NCBI RefSeq assembly: GCF_900156915.1
Contig: NZ_LT732535.1
Coordinates: 91,624 to 155,623, forward strand
Length of the DNA: 64,000 nt
Direction: 5' to 3'
Source of the DNA: Sediminibacillus massiliensis
GTDB taxonomy: Bacteria; Bacillota; Bacilli; Bacillales; Amphibacillaceae
The notes under the pieces are model-generated. The model was not told the origin of the DNA and did no database searches. It was given only the letters and a program-made list of their open reading frames with translations. Position 1 is the first letter of the stretch. Every line of letters starts with the position of its first letter. Below are positions 49,500 through 59,492 of the stretch, in pieces. A program made the translations under genes and the position numbers.

Positions 49500-51830
49500 A
49501 TGGCAATGGAAGAAAACAAAGACGTAATTGAGCATGAAGGTTATATAAAAGGAGAACTCCTCCATACTATTTTCTTTAATGAGGAGGAGCATTTTTCCAT
49601 TGCCCGCATTAAAATTCTGGATACAAACGAATCTGTCGATCAAAAGGATATGGTAGTCAAAGGCTATCTGTCAAAACTCGAAGAGGGCGAAGTTTATGTT
49701 TTTTACGGAGAATTCGAAGAACATAAGAAATTCGGAAAGCAGTATAAAGTATATCAATACAAACGCTTTGTTCCCGATACGATTGATGGATTGGTCACCT
49801 ATTTATCAAGTGACCTTTTTTACGGAATCGGAAAAAAGACAGCCCAGAGAATTGTCGATCATTTGGGAGAGACGGCAGTTTCCCAAATTTTGAAATCACC
49901 CTCGGTATTAGAAAGTATTCCTGGTTTAAACAAAGAAAAAGCTGAGCAATTGTCAAAGGAACTTAAAGAGCATCAAGGGTTCGAGCATATCGTGGTCGGC
50001 CTGTCCTCTTATGGTTTCGGGTTGAAAATGGCACAAAAAATTTACGAAGTATATAAAGATGAAGCTGTTGAAGTACTTGAAAGGGATCCTTATCAGTATG
50101 TCTTCGATATCCCTGGATTCGGCTTTCAACGGGCAGATGAAGTGGCAAGACAAAATAATCTCCCTATGAATCATCCTAGCAGAATCCAGGCAGCTTGTAT
50201 TTATATCCTCCAGAAAAGTGTTCAGGATGGTCATGTCTATATGCCGTTGGAAGAACATCTTTACGCCATCGATGATTTACTAAACGGTCAAATGAATGCC
50301 ATTGATGCAGATGATATTACAGAACAGATTTTGGAGCTGAACAAACAGAAAAAGCTGATCAATCTTGAGTCAAAAGTTTATTTGCCTTCACTGTATTATG
50401 CGGAAACAGGGTTTTGTTCGCAAATTGACCGTATTTGCAAGAGAGGAAAGGAAGAGGAAGTGGCTGATGCTGAACTGCTGAAAATTGTGGGGACAATTGA
50501 AGAAGAAGAGTCTTTGAGTTATGGCAGAGAGCAATATGACGCAGTAGAGAAAGCCATCAGGTCCAAGATGATGATACTTACCGGTGGACCCGGCACAGGG
50601 AAAACGACTGTCATCAAAGGAATAATCAAAGCTTTTGCAATGATTCACGACCTGTCGCTCGACCCTGATGACTATGATAATGATAATCCTTATCCATTTG
50701 TGTTGACTGCACCGACCGGAAGAGCGGCCAAAAGAATGAATGAATCAACAGGTCTTCCAGCTGTAACCATTCATCGTCTACTTGGCTGGAACGGGCACGA
50801 ATCGTTTGAAAAAGACGAGAATAACCAATTGTCCGGAAAATTGCTTGTGATCGACGAATTTTCCATGGTGGATATTTGGCTGGCCAATCAGTTGTTCAAA
50901 GCTGTTCCGGAAGATATGCAAGTGCTGATAGTAGGAGATGAGGATCAACTACCGTCAGTCGGGCCTGGTCAAGTATTGGCTGATCTGTTGACCAGTGGAC
51001 AGATCCCATCTGTTAAATTAAGTGAAGTTTATCGACAAAAAGAAGGGTCCAAAATCATTCAGCTGGCACATGAAATAAAAAACAATACCTGTACGGTAGA
51101 ATCACTTCATAAAGAAGCGGACTTTAATTTTATTTCCTGCCGGGAACATCAGGTCGTCGACGCTGTCCTTCAAATTGTAAAAAAAGCCTACGATAAAGGC
51201 GTGGATTTACGTGACATGCAAGTGTTGGCTCCAATGTATCGCTCGAAAGCAGGCATTCATCGTCTGAACGAAGAGATCCAGAAAGTGATCAATCCTAAAA
51301 GCGGGCAGAGGAGAGATATCCGGACCCATGAAGCAACTTACAGAACTGGAGATAAAGTTATTCAGTTAGTAAATCAGCCGGAAGACGGAGTGTACAATGG
51401 TGATATCGGTGAAATCGCCGCAATTTTCGAAGAAGATGAAAATGCCGGTCAAACAGATCAAGTAGTTGTCCGATATGACGAAAGAGAAGTAGCATATGAG
51501 AAAAAAGATCTGAACAATATTATGCATGCTTATTGTACATCTATTCATAAGTCACAAGGGAGTGAATTCCCGATTGTCATCATCCCCGTAATACCGTCAT
51601 ACAGGAGGATGCTTCGTAAAAACCTTTTATACACGGCGGTAACCAGATGTAAAAAATCCTTGATATTATGCGGGGATAAGCGCGCTTTCGTTGAAGGCGT
51701 TAAAGACCAAAACACGAACCGCAGAAACACCTCACTAGTAGATTTCTTGAACGAATTGCTTGCTAAAGGAGAGCAAGGAGCGGAAGAAGAGGTCCCGGAA
51801 CAAGAACTTTCTCCATATGATTTTCTCTGA
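49500..51830 (+). CDS. recD2: ATP-dependent 5'-3' DNA helicase RecD2
   Basis: The product is 776 aa. It is the long RecD form that works without RecBC. The N-terminal extension (about 1-330) has an OB-like part and helix-hairpin-helix region (YGIGKKTAQRIVDHLGE). The helicase core follows: Walker A GGPGTGKTTVIKG, LVIDEFSMVD, GDEDQLPSVGPGQVL and the C-terminal motif VI TAVTRCKKSLIL. It matches YrrC of B. subtilis in position and length. Loss causes fork and repair defects in that species. Confidence 0.96.
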   Translation: MAMEENKDVIEHEGYIKGELLHTIFFNEEEHFSIARIKILDTNESVDQKDMVVKGYLSKLEEGEVYVFYGEFEEHKKFGKQYKVYQYKRFVPDTIDGLVTYLSSDLFYGIGKKTAQRIVDHLGETAVSQILKSPSVLESIPGLNKEKAEQLSKELKEHQGFEHIVVGLSSYGFGLKMAQKIYEVYKDEAVEVLERDPYQYVFDIPGFGFQRADEVARQNNLPMNHPSRIQAACIYILQKSVQDGHVYMPLEEHLYAIDDLLNGQMNAIDADDITEQILELNKQKKLINLESKVYLPSLYYAETGFCSQIDRICKRGKEEEVADAELLKIVGTIEEEESLSYGREQYDAVEKAIRSKMMILTGGPGTGKTTVIKGIIKAFAMIHDLSLDPDDYDNDNPYPFVLTAPTGRAAKRMNESTGLPAVTIHRLLGWNGHESFEKDENNQLSGKLLVIDEFSMVDIWLANQLFKAVPEDMQVLIVGDEDQLPSVGPGQVLADLLTSGQIPSVKLSEVYRQKEGSKIIQLAHEIKNNTCTVESLHKEADFNFISCREHQVVDAVLQIVKKAYDKGVDLRDMQVLAPMYRSKAGIHRLNEEIQKVINPKSGQRRDIRTHEATYRTGDKVIQLVNQPEDGVYNGDIGEIAAIFEEDENAGQTDQVVVRYDEREVAYEKKDLNNIMHAYCTSIHKSQGSEFPIVIIPVIPSYRRMLRKNLLYTAVTRCKKSLILCGDKRAFVEGVKDQNTNRRNTSLVDFLNELLAKGEQGAEEEVPEQELSPYDFL

Positions 51831-51902
51831 ACAATGTATAAACAAGGTGAAATTGGACATGCTGTAGGCAACTTTAGGATACGAACAAGGAGTTGCTCAT
51901 GT

Positions 51903-52091
51903 ATGTATTGTCCAAATTGTAAGGGGAAAAACATCGGCAAAATCGGCAATCAGCAATATTATTGCTGGGATTGTTTTATTGAGTTGTCTCTGTTTGGAGA
52001 AGTGCTTGACATGCATCAAGTCGAAATGGACGGTTCTTTAAGTTCACTGAATGATCTCTTTACAGAAGAAGAACGAAAAGCAAGCTGGTAA
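51903..52091 (+). CDS. Small zinc-ribbon-like protein
   Basis: The product is 62 aa from ATG 51903, with AAGGAG 9 nt upstream. The first 30 residues hold two cysteine pairs, CPNC and CWDC, spaced 18 residues apart, as in a zinc ribbon. The rest is acidic, ending in LFTEEERKASW. No transmembrane segment is seen. It is 72 nt after recD2 and may share its transcript. An upstream in-frame extension lacks a ribosome-binding site. Function is unknown; nucleic acid or protein contact is plausible. Confidence 0.7.
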   Translation: MYCPNCKGKNIGKIGNQQYYCWDCFIELSLFGEVLDMHQVEMDGSLSSLNDLFTEEERKASW

Positions 52092-52170
52092 TCTTTGAAA
52101 ATGCCATCTTAAATCGCAAATTTCTATCAAAATCATTATAAAATTCTTTGTACTGGATAAGCTAACTGGT

Positions 52171-52205
52171 AGAAGAACCCTTGCCTTTATGGCAAGGGTT
52201 CTTCT
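52171..52205 (+). terminator. Terminator-like perfect hairpin
   Basis: A 15-bp perfect stem (52171-52185 with 52191-52205) has loop TTTAT. It lacks a long T tract but is very stable. Its core resembles the mnmA terminator. Confidence 0.75.
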
Positions 52206-52273
52206 ATGAAATAAACAGTACCTGACGAGGACAATTTTAGTAAGACTGTTGGGAAAGACAGGAAGGAGACTAA

Positions 52274-53347
52274 TTGAGCGTGTACGATCAAAATAGGGCG
52301 TTGCGTATAATATATTGGGTTGCTGTTGGAATTCTTGCCCTGCTCTTTTTATATCTTCTTTCAAAGATCCTACCTTTATATAAAGAAGCCGTTACAGTGT
52401 TTTTTCATATCCTCACACCCTTTATAATTGCCGCTGTTATCGCTTATCTACTACATCCGTTGATTGAACTCCTGCACAAATATAATTTTCCCCGTTGGCT
52501 GGCTATCATAGGGATTTATATCTTGTTTTTCGGTGGCGTGACCTATCTCATTTATAAACTTTATCCAATTTTCATCCACCAACTGAAAGATTTGAATCAT
52601 AATCTGCCCTATTTCATGGAGCAATATCGCGACGCTATTTATAGTATGTATGAAAGTACTTCCTATCTTCCTGAAACGGTTCATGACAAAATGGATACAA
52701 TGTTCTCAAGGATTGAACAGTTTATAGACAACTTATTGACAAGCATTGCTTCCAAATTGACGAAAATCATGGATATCATTGTGATCATAGCCGTCATCCC
52801 GGTTTTGGTTTTTTATATGCTGAAGGATTTTTCGTTGATTAAAAGGGCTCTTTGGAAGTTGGCGCCTTCAAAGTACAGACAAAGTGCAGGAAGACTGGTA
52901 CATGATATTGATAAAAGTCTAGGCGCATATATAAGGGGACAACTCCTTGTTTGTCTGTTTGTTAGCATCACGACTTACGGAGTTTTCTGGTTCATTGGCA
53001 TGAAATATCCGTTGCTTCTTGCATTATTGATGGGTGCCACCAATCTGATTCCTTACTTTGGACCGTACCTTGGAGCAGTCCCTGCTGTAGTGATCGCTTT
53101 TACAATTTCTTATAAAATGGTCCTTTATGTTATCATCGGTGTCTTTATTGTCCAAATCATCGAAGGCAATCTGCTTTCCCCCTTCATCGTAGGCAAAAGC
53201 GTAAATATCCATCCGATTTTGATTATTTTCGCTCTTTTGGTAGGTGGAGAGTTTGGTGGAATTATCGGTATGATTCTCGCCGTTCCGTTGCTAAGCGTAT
53301 TGAAAGTCATCCTTATCCATATATGGTCTTTCCGCCTTGATGATTGA
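52274..53347 (+). CDS. AI-2E family transporter (YrrI-like)
   Basis: The product is 357 aa with about eight membrane helices and the family's re-entrant features. FIIAAVIAYLLHPLIELL near the N-terminus and DIDKSLGAYIRGQLLVC and NLIPYFGPYLGAVPAVV toward the C-terminus are family motifs. Members transport autoinducer-2, or in some Bacilli act as Na+(Li+)/H+ antiporters; substrate is not readable. The start is TTG 52274 after GGAAGGAG. It lies before alaS as in B. subtilis. Confidence 0.88.
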   Translation: MSVYDQNRALRIIYWVAVGILALLFLYLLSKILPLYKEAVTVFFHILTPFIIAAVIAYLLHPLIELLHKYNFPRWLAIIGIYILFFGGVTYLIYKLYPIFIHQLKDLNHNLPYFMEQYRDAIYSMYESTSYLPETVHDKMDTMFSRIEQFIDNLLTSIASKLTKIMDIIVIIAVIPVLVFYMLKDFSLIKRALWKLAPSKYRQSAGRLVHDIDKSLGAYIRGQLLVCLFVSITTYGVFWFIGMKYPLLLALLMGATNLIPYFGPYLGAVPAVVIAFTISYKMVLYVIIGVFIVQIIEGNLLSPFIVGKSVNIHPILIIFALLVGGEFGGIIGMILAVPLLSVLKVILIHIWSFRLDD

Positions 53348-53372
53348 CAATTCTAAGAATGTTTCTTATAAT
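53344..53372 (+). promoter_or_regulatory. Consensus sigma-A promoter for alaS
   Basis: TTGACA (53344-53349), 17-bp spacer, TATAAT (53367-53372): a perfect consensus. The -35 overlaps the stop codon of the AI-2E permease gene. Confidence 0.95.
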
Positions 53373-53378
53373 ATCGCA

Positions 53379-53626
53379 TATCACAGTCGGTTAAACAATG
53401 AATACTTTGAAGATCATGAGTACATGGTAGACCCACCTGCAGAGAGGAATTCCCCAGGCTGAAAGGAAATCCAGGCGAAGGACCATGGAAGCTAGATCTG
53501 AGTGCGGCTCACTCCCGCCGGATACGCACCGTTATCGCGCACGAGGTGATGGACTATTTGTCCATAATCAGGGTGGTACCGCGACAATGCTCTCGTCCCT
53601 GCTTTTGCAGTGACGGGAGCTTTTTA
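53379..53626 (+). promoter_or_regulatory. T-box leader of alaS
   Basis: Stem I includes GAGTACATGG (S-turn AGTA), a CAGAGAGGAA loop and specifier GCT (Ala, 53491-53493) in GGAAGCTAGATCTGAG. The T-box AGGGTGGTACCGCG (53570-53583) contains the GGTACC segment that pairs with tRNA acceptor ends. The terminator GCTCTCGTC/GACGGGAGC (53589-53620) with T5 follows. Confidence 0.95.
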
Positions 53627-53680
53627 TATGTTAGTTGCCATATTGTAAAAATCGACAATTATCCAGCAGGAGGTAAGATG

Positions 53681-56317
53681 ATGAAAAAACTAACATCGGC
53701 CGAAGTACGGCAAATGTATTTAGACTTTTTCAAAGAAAAAGGACACCGGGTAGAGCCAAGCGCTTCCCTTGTCCCAAAAGAAGATCCGACGCTTCTATGG
53801 ATCAACAGCGGAGTTGCAACACTGAAAAAATACTTTGATGGACGAGTAATCCCTGACAATCCACGGATTGTAAATGCTCAGAAGTCGATAAGAACAAATG
53901 ATATTGAAAATGTAGGAAAAACTGCAAGACACCACACTTTCTTTGAAATGCTCGGGAATTTCTCGATCGGAGATTACTTTAAAGAAGAAGCAATCGAGTG
54001 GGCGTGGGAGTTTCTTACTAGTGAAGAGTGGATTGGTTTCGATAAGGAAAAACTCTCTGTCACTGTCCATCCGGAAGATGATGAGGCGTTTCAAATATGG
54101 CGGGACCAAGTGAAAATCCCGGAAGAGCGGATAATCAGACTTGAAGAAAATTTTTGGGATATCGGAGAAGGACCAAGTGGACCGAATACAGAAATTTTCT
54201 ATGACAGAGGAGAAAAATACGGTAACGATTCCAGTGATCCGGAATTATATCCCGGCGGGGAAAACGAGCGATATTTAGAAATTTGGAACCTGGTGTTTTC
54301 ACAATTCAATCATAATCCTGATGATACTTATACACCACTGCCTAAGAAAAACATAGATACTGGTATGGGTCTGGAACGGATGGTAAGTGTCATCCAGGAT
54401 GTTCCGACAAACTTTGATACAGATTTGTTCATGCCTTTAATTAAGAGCGCAGAAAAACATGCTGATGCAAAATATGGACAATCAAAAGAAGGAGACGTAG
54501 CTTTCAAGGTCATTGCGGACCACATACGTACCGTTTCCTTTGCTGTAAGCGACGGGGCGCTCCCATCCAATGAAGGCAGAGGATATGTCCTGAGAAGGTT
54601 GCTTAGAAGAGCTGTCAGGTTTGCAAGACAAATAGGGATTGAGCGGCCATTTATGTATCAGTTGGTTGCATCGGTCGGAGAAATAATGGAACCATTCTAT
54701 CCGGAAATCAAACAAAAACAGGAATTTATCGTAAATGTTGTGAAAACAGAAGAAGAAAGATTCCATGAGACTTTGAATGAAGGATTGGCAATGTTGTCCG
54801 GGATTTTGGAAAAAGAGAAGGAAAAAGGTAGTAATCAATTCCCTGGAACGGAAGTCTTTCGTTTGTATGACACGTATGGTTTTCCGAAAGAGTTGACAGA
54901 GGAATATTTGGAAGAGGCAGGGTTCACAATTGATGAAGCAGGCTTCCAGGAGGAAATGGCCAAACAAAGAGAACGTGCGCGACAAGCCCGTCAGAAGGTC
55001 GATTCCATGCAAATACAGGAAAGTGTTCTAAGTGATGTGGAATCGGACAGCACATTTGTCGGCTACGAAACATTGGAAATTGACACGAAAATCGTAGAAA
55101 TTATCAAGGACAAGCAATTCGCTGATTCGGCAAGCGAAGGGGAAGAAGTTTTCTTGTTTTTGGAAGAGACCCCATTTTACGCAGAAAGCGGGGGGCAAGT
55201 TGCCGATAATGGCGTTATCCACGGTGCTAATGCAACCGTTTCTGTTGAAGATGTTCAGAAAGCACCCAAAGGGCAAAATGTTCATAAAGTGACCATTGAA
55301 AAAGGGACGATTCAAAAAGGAGAGCATGTACGCGCAGTAGTGGGAAAAACTTCAAGGGCCGATATTGTCAAAAATCATACTGCCACCCATTTGCTTCATC
55401 AGGCTTTGAAAGATGTGCTGGGGGATCATGTCAATCAGGCTGGTTCTCTTGTTACAAGTGATCGACTTCGTTTCGATTTTTCTCACTTTAATGCATTGAC
55501 TGAAGAAGAATTAAACAAAATTGAAAGAATCGTCAATGAAAAAGTATGGGATTCCATTCAGGTAGCTGTTGATTATCACAGTCTGGAAGAGGCCAAAGAT
55601 ATGGGGGCAATGGCCTTATTCGGCGAGAAGTATGGCGATATTGTACGTGTTGTTCAAGTCGGGGATTACAGCATTGAACTTTGCGGCGGGTGCCATGTGA
55701 TGAACACAGCTGAAATCGGCTTGTTCAAAATAGTGTCTGCTTCCGGAATCGGAGCAGGGACAAGGCGGATCGAGGCTGTTACAGGAAAAGGTGCCTATCA
55801 ATTTATGAACGGAAAGCAAAATACATTGAATGAGGCTGCCAATTTACTGAAAACAACAGCAGATCAAGTTCCTGAACGGATTGAATCGCTCTATCAGGAG
55901 CTGAAGGATTTGCAAAAAGAAAAAGAATCATTAAGTGCCAAAATTTCAAACTTGGAAGCATCAACCATTCTGGACAAGGTTCAGGAGATAAATGGCGTGA
56001 AATTGCTTGCACAGCAAGTTGACGTCCAGGACATGAACCAGTTAAGAACGATGGTTGATGACTTGAAACAAAAAATTGGTTCGGGTATTATATTGCTCGG
56101 TGCAGCAAACAATGGCAAAGTCCAGCTTGCATCTGGCGTTTCGAAAGATTTGGTGGAAAAAGGTTACCATGCAGGCAATCTGATCAAAGAAACTGCACAA
56201 AAATGCGGTGGAGGCGGAGGAGGACGTCCAGACATGGCACAAGCCGGCGGAAAGAATCCGGAAAAACTCCCTGAAGCACTGAAATTCGCTGAAACATACG
56301 TAATAGATAATTCTTAA
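53681..56317 (+). CDS. alaS: Alanyl-tRNA synthetase
   Basis: The product is 878 aa, equal to B. subtilis AlaRS. The class II core begins [19 protein letters not shown] and includes the [15 protein letters not shown] motif. The editing domain carries the zinc ligands H566 and H570 (HTATHLLH) and C668 and H672 (CGGCH). The C-Ala domain (with a glycine-rich [17 protein letters not shown] end) completes it. ATG 53681 is chosen because AGGAGG is 7 nt upstream; longer frames run into the T-box terminator. Confidence 0.98.
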   Translation: MKKLTSAEVRQMYLDFFKEKGHRVEPSASLVPKEDPTLLWINSGVATLKKYFDGRVIPDNPRIVNAQKSIRTNDIENVGKTARHHTFFEMLGNFSIGDYFKEEAIEWAWEFLTSEEWIGFDKEKLSVTVHPEDDEAFQIWRDQVKIPEERIIRLEENFWDIGEGPSGPNTEIFYDRGEKYGNDSSDPELYPGGENERYLEIWNLVFSQFNHNPDDTYTPLPKKNIDTGMGLERMVSVIQDVPTNFDTDLFMPLIKSAEKHADAKYGQSKEGDVAFKVIADHIRTVSFAVSDGALPSNEGRGYVLRRLLRRAVRFARQIGIERPFMYQLVASVGEIMEPFYPEIKQKQEFIVNVVKTEEERFHETLNEGLAMLSGILEKEKEKGSNQFPGTEVFRLYDTYGFPKELTEEYLEEAGFTIDEAGFQEEMAKQRERARQARQKVDSMQIQESVLSDVESDSTFVGYETLEIDTKIVEIIKDKQFADSASEGEEVFLFLEETPFYAESGGQVADNGVIHGANATVSVEDVQKAPKGQNVHKVTIEKGTIQKGEHVRAVVGKTSRADIVKNHTATHLLHQALKDVLGDHVNQAGSLVTSDRLRFDFSHFNALTEEELNKIERIVNEKVWDSIQVAVDYHSLEEAKDMGAMALFGEKYGDIVRVVQVGDYSIELCGGCHVMNTAEIGLFKIVSASGIGAGTRRIEAVTGKGAYQFMNGKQNTLNEAANLLKTTADQVPERIESLYQELKDLQKEKESLSAKISNLEASTILDKVQEINGVKLLAQQVDVQDMNQLRTMVDDLKQKIGSGIILLGAANNGKVQLASGVSKDLVEKGYHAGNLIKETAQKCGGGGGGRPDMAQAGGKNPEKLPEALKFAETYVIDNS

Positions 56318-56414
56318 GTTTTTCATTTGTTGGAAATAGGTATATAATAGAAAGTAATATTAATTGGTCGTGAATATTTTCTAATGCGGCAAATCTAGAA
56401 ACGGGGGATGGATA

Positions 56415-56681
56415 ATGGGCTCTATGGATAAAACGATGAAATTCAGTTTTCCGGAAGATCCTTTCGAAGAAAATGTCCGAGAGGTACTCCTCACTGTACA
56501 TGATGCATTGAGGGAGAAAGGTTATAACCCGATCAACCAAATTGTGGGTTATTTATTATCTGGTGATCCGGCTTATATTCCCCGCCATAAGGATGCCAGG
56601 AACTTGATAAGGAAAATAGAGCGGGATGAGTTAATCGAGGAACTTGTTAAGTCCTACATCGACAAAAACAAAGAGGAATAG
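56415..56681 (+). CDS. IreB family regulatory phosphoprotein (YrzL)
   Basis: The product is 88 aa, the exact family length (DUF965). The central [32 protein letters not shown] block is almost invariant in Firmicutes. The Enterococcus orthologue IreB is phosphorylated by the PASTA kinase IreK and influences cell-wall stress resistance. It precedes ruvX by one base, as in B. subtilis. Confidence 0.95.
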   Translation: MGSMDKTMKFSFPEDPFEENVREVLLTVHDALREKGYNPINQIVGYLLSGDPAYIPRHKDARNLIRKIERDELIEELVKSYIDKNKEE

Positions 56682-56682
56682 T

Positions 56683-57099
56683 ATGAAAAAAATTGGATTA
56701 GATGTTGGAGAAAAAACCATCGGCGTTGCGGTCAGCGACGCCCTTGGCTGGACTGCTCAAGGCTTGACGACAATCAAGTGGGATGAAAGTGATTTCTCCA
56801 CTGCTTCGGATGCTATAAAAACAATCATCGAAGAGCATGATATTAAAGAGGCGGTCGTCGGCCTGCCTAAAAACATGAACGGGACCATAGGTCCTCGTGG
56901 AGAAGCCTCGCAGGAATTTGCGCAGTTCCTTGAAGAAGAGTTCTCGCTTACCACAACCTTGTGGGATGAAAGGCTGACCACGATGGCTGCTGAACGTGTA
57001 TTGTTGGAAGCGGATATGAGCAGAAAAAAACGGAAAAAAGTCATTGATAAAATGGCTGCAGTCATGATTTTGCAAAGTTATCTCGATGCAAACAATTGA
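56683..57099 (+). CDS. ruvX: Holliday junction resolvase-like RuvX/YqgF
   Basis: The product is 138 aa. The RNase H fold is indicated by GLDVGEKTIGVAVSD at the start, VVGLPKNMNGT in the middle and LWDERLTTMAAER with VIDKMAAVMILQSYLD at the end. Family members process the 5' end of 16S pre-rRNA; a resolvase role is predicted only. ATG 56683 follows AGAGGAA; a longer frame would overlap yrzL and is rejected. Confidence 0.95.
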   Translation: MKKIGLDVGEKTIGVAVSDALGWTAQGLTTIKWDESDFSTASDAIKTIIEEHDIKEAVVGLPKNMNGTIGPRGEASQEFAQFLEEEFSLTTTLWDERLTTMAAERVLLEADMSRKKRKKVIDKMAAVMILQSYLDANN

Positions 57100-57123
57100 C
57101 AGGTTTATTATGGAGGTGCGGAA

Positions 57124-57408
57124 ATGGCATTAGAAGAAAAAGAACGGATTATCATTCCTGATGAAAATGGTGAAGAGCATCTATTTGAAGTTTTGTTTAC
57201 ATTTGATGTAGATCAAACGGGGCATTCCTATATTGCAGTTGTTCCAGCTGATCAAAAAGACGAAGAAGAAGTCGAAGTTTTTGCGTTCCGTTATGAAGAA
57301 AAAACCAACGACGAAGACGACCTTTCTCTTTTCCAAATCGAATCTGAAGAGGAATGGGGAATGGTGGAAGAGATGCTGAATACTTTCACCGATGAAGAAA
57401 CGGATTGA
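57124..57408 (+). CDS. DUF1292 domain-containing protein (YrzB)
   Basis: The product is 94 aa and strongly acidic. DUF1292 signature parts IIIPDENGEEHLFEVLFTFD and YIAVVPAD are present. It always accompanies yrzL and ruvX in Firmicutes, suggesting a shared, unknown process. GGAGGTG precedes the ATG. A terminator follows. Confidence 0.93.
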   Translation: MALEEKERIIIPDENGEEHLFEVLFTFDVDQTGHSYIAVVPADQKDEEEVEVFAFRYEEKTNDEDDLSLFQIESEEEWGMVEEMLNTFTDEETD

Positions 57409-57429
57409 ATGATTGAGTGAAGTTCATGC

Positions 57430-57470
57430 AAAAAAGGCTCGTCCGGTATGTTATCGGACGAGCCTTTTTT
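57430..57470 (+). terminator. Intrinsic terminator after yrzB
   Basis: A perfect 16-bp arm pair (57430-57445 with 57455-57470) has an A6 head and T6 tail, suitable for both strands. Confidence 0.97.
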
Positions 57471-57591
57471 AAATATCCTGGAAGGGCATTCAAGTGCTGG
57501 ATAATCGGGTATGACTGGCGGATTTTAGATAATATTAGAAAACTTGACGGATTTTGTAGTATAATATATCCGGTGAAAGGGGGACTTTTTA

Positions 57592-58734
57592 ATGTCTACG
57601 TCTGATAAAGGAGATCAGTATAAAGACAAATTCAAGCAACGAGTCGAAGAAGCTAGTACAGTCAGAAAAATAGTTGCCATCGTGTTATCTTGTCTTATAC
57701 TCATCCTTGTTGCCGGGACGATTGCCGGCTATATGTATGTAACAAACGCGCTGGAACCCGTAAATCCCGGAGATGACACCACAAAATCAGTGGAGATACC
57801 TCTTGGATCATCTACTTCGGAGATTGCAGGTATTCTGGAAGAAGAAGGAATTATTAATAATAGTTTGATTTTCCGCTTCTATGTAAAATTTAATAATGTC
57901 ACTGAATTTCAGGCAGGGGATTATGAATTTACTCCATCCATGTCGATCAGTGAGGTGATCGATGCATTGCAAACTGGTACGGTTTTAAAAGAACCAGTCA
58001 TTTCGGTGACGATTCCAGAAGGTAAAAATGTGGAAGAAATCGCTGCAATCTTTTCGGAAAAGACGGGTCTGGACAAAGAAGAATTCATTAACAGGACGGA
58101 AGATCCGGATTATGTTCAGTCTTTAATCGACAAACATCCTTCCATCCTCTCCGAGGAAATCCTTGATCCTGAAATTAGATATCCATTAGAAGGTTATTTA
58201 TTCGCGGCGACATACGAATTTTACACAGAAAATCCTGAGATAGATAAGATTATAGAGGATATGGTGACTAAAACAGAAAACGTTGTAACCCCCTACTTGG
58301 ACTCGATTTCAGCTAGAGAAGATATTGATTCGGTACATGAGGCATTGACTATGGCATCGCTTGTCGAGAAAGAAGCACGGACTGAAGAAGATCGTAAGTT
58401 GATTGCGGGCGTATTTTATAACCGACTTGAAGAAGATATGATGCTTCAGACCGATCCCACAGTCCTTTACGCCCAGGGAGAACATAAAGACAGAGTTTTA
58501 TTTGAGGACTTGAAGACAGAATCGCCTTATAACACCTATCAAATAACAGGACTGCCGGTAGGACCGATTTCCAATTTCGGTGAAAGCTCTTTAAAGTCTA
58601 TCCTGAATCCAGAGGATACCAGTTACATGTATTTTGTGGCTGCGCCTGATGGAGAGGTTTATTATTCGGAAACTTATGAAAAACATCAACAGCTAACACA
58701 AGAATATTTAAACAGGGATGCTGCAGGGGAGTGA
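57592..58734 (+). CDS. mltG: Endolytic murein transglycosylase MltG
   Basis: The product is 380 aa. MltG cleaves nascent glycan strands and is thought to set their length. One membrane helix (about 28-50) anchors it. A LysM-like subdomain (IPLGSSTSEIAGILEEEGII) and YceG domain follow, with the catalytic glutamate E259 in MASLVEKEARTEEDR. NRLEEDMMLQTDPTV and YNTYQITGLPVGPISNFG are conserved. GGGGG precedes ATG 57592. Confidence 0.96.
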   Translation: MSTSDKGDQYKDKFKQRVEEASTVRKIVAIVLSCLILILVAGTIAGYMYVTNALEPVNPGDDTTKSVEIPLGSSTSEIAGILEEEGIINNSLIFRFYVKFNNVTEFQAGDYEFTPSMSISEVIDALQTGTVLKEPVISVTIPEGKNVEEIAAIFSEKTGLDKEEFINRTEDPDYVQSLIDKHPSILSEEILDPEIRYPLEGYLFAATYEFYTENPEIDKIIEDMVTKTENVVTPYLDSISAREDIDSVHEALTMASLVEKEARTEEDRKLIAGVFYNRLEEDMMLQTDPTVLYAQGEHKDRVLFEDLKTESPYNTYQITGLPVGPISNFGESSLKSILNPEDTSYMYFVAAPDGEVYYSETYEKHQQLTQEYLNRDAAGE

Positions 58735-58760
58735 AGAAATTCGCATTCCCTGTTTTTTTT
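58724..58760 (+). terminator. Intrinsic terminator after mltG
   Basis: CAGGGGA-GTG (from 58724) pairs with CGC-A-TTCCCTG (to 58752), followed by T8. The 5' arm overlaps the mltG stop codon. Confidence 0.85.
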
Positions 58761-58829
58761 GTGTTAAAATAATGTGGTTGTAGTGAGGCTAATATTCTTT
58801 TGCCGATGTAAGAAGGGGGCAAACAATCT

Positions 58830-59465
58830 GTGGATGAACAGTTAGAGAAGTATTTGACTGAAATGCTTACCCAAAGTCCTGACTGGGTGAAAAAAATAGA
58901 GACTTTCGCAAAAGAAAACAATATACCGATCATGGAGCCGCTGGGTATTGATTTTCTAATGCAAATTGTAAGGATGAAACGCCCCGGTAAGATTTTGGAA
59001 ATCGGGACTGCTATAGGATATTCTGCATTGAGAATGCAGGAGGCTTACCCTGAATCACAAATTGTATCGATTGAAAGAGATGAAGTAAGATACAAAGAAG
59101 CAATAGCAAATATTTCATCATTAAAAAAAGAGGACAACATAAAAGTCATCTTTGGCGACGCTCTGGACAAGGTCGAGGAAATAAGGAAAAACGGCCCATA
59201 TGATTTATTGTTCATTGATGCAGCCAAGGGACAGTACCAACGTTTCTTCGAAATTTACAGCCGGTTCCTGACGGATAATGGAACAATTGTTTCAGACAAT
59301 GTCTTGTTTAAAGGTATAGTGGCTTCTAAAAATGAAGAAAATAAAAGATTAAATAAAATAGCGGGAAAAATCCGCCATTATAATGATTGGCTTGTCGGTC
59401 ATCCGGATTATCATACATCCATTCTTCCGATAGGGGATGGTGTGGCAGTCAGTGTTAAACGATGA
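58830..59465 (+). CDS. trmR: tRNA 5-hydroxyuridine methyltransferase TrmR (YrrM)
   Basis: The product is 211 aa. The SAM motif is KILEIGTAIGYSALRM, with VSIERDE and YDLLFIDAAKGQYQRFFE marking the O-methyltransferase family 3 fold. B. subtilis YrrM makes 5-methoxyuridine at tRNA position 34 from 5-hydroxyuridine. The start is GTG 58830 with AGAAGGGGG 11 nt upstream. In B. subtilis yrrN-yrrO, encoding the hydroxylating partner, follows; here udk comes directly. Confidence 0.88.
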   Translation: MDEQLEKYLTEMLTQSPDWVKKIETFAKENNIPIMEPLGIDFLMQIVRMKRPGKILEIGTAIGYSALRMQEAYPESQIVSIERDEVRYKEAIANISSLKKEDNIKVIFGDALDKVEEIRKNGPYDLLFIDAAKGQYQRFFEIYSRFLTDNGTIVSDNVLFKGIVASKNEENKRLNKIAGKIRHYNDWLVGHPDYHTSILPIGDGVAVSVKR

Positions 59466-59492
59466 AATAGGAAAAAAGGAGAGCTCGGAAGT

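Noticed and set aside
57544-57565. TTGACG and TATAAT before mltG as a sigma-A promoter
   Set aside because: The spacing is only 10 bp, too short. The TATAAT alone has no usable -35 at 17 bp.
57417-57605. 62-codon frame after yrzB
   Set aside because: It crosses the strong yrzB terminator and the mltG start, with no coding support.
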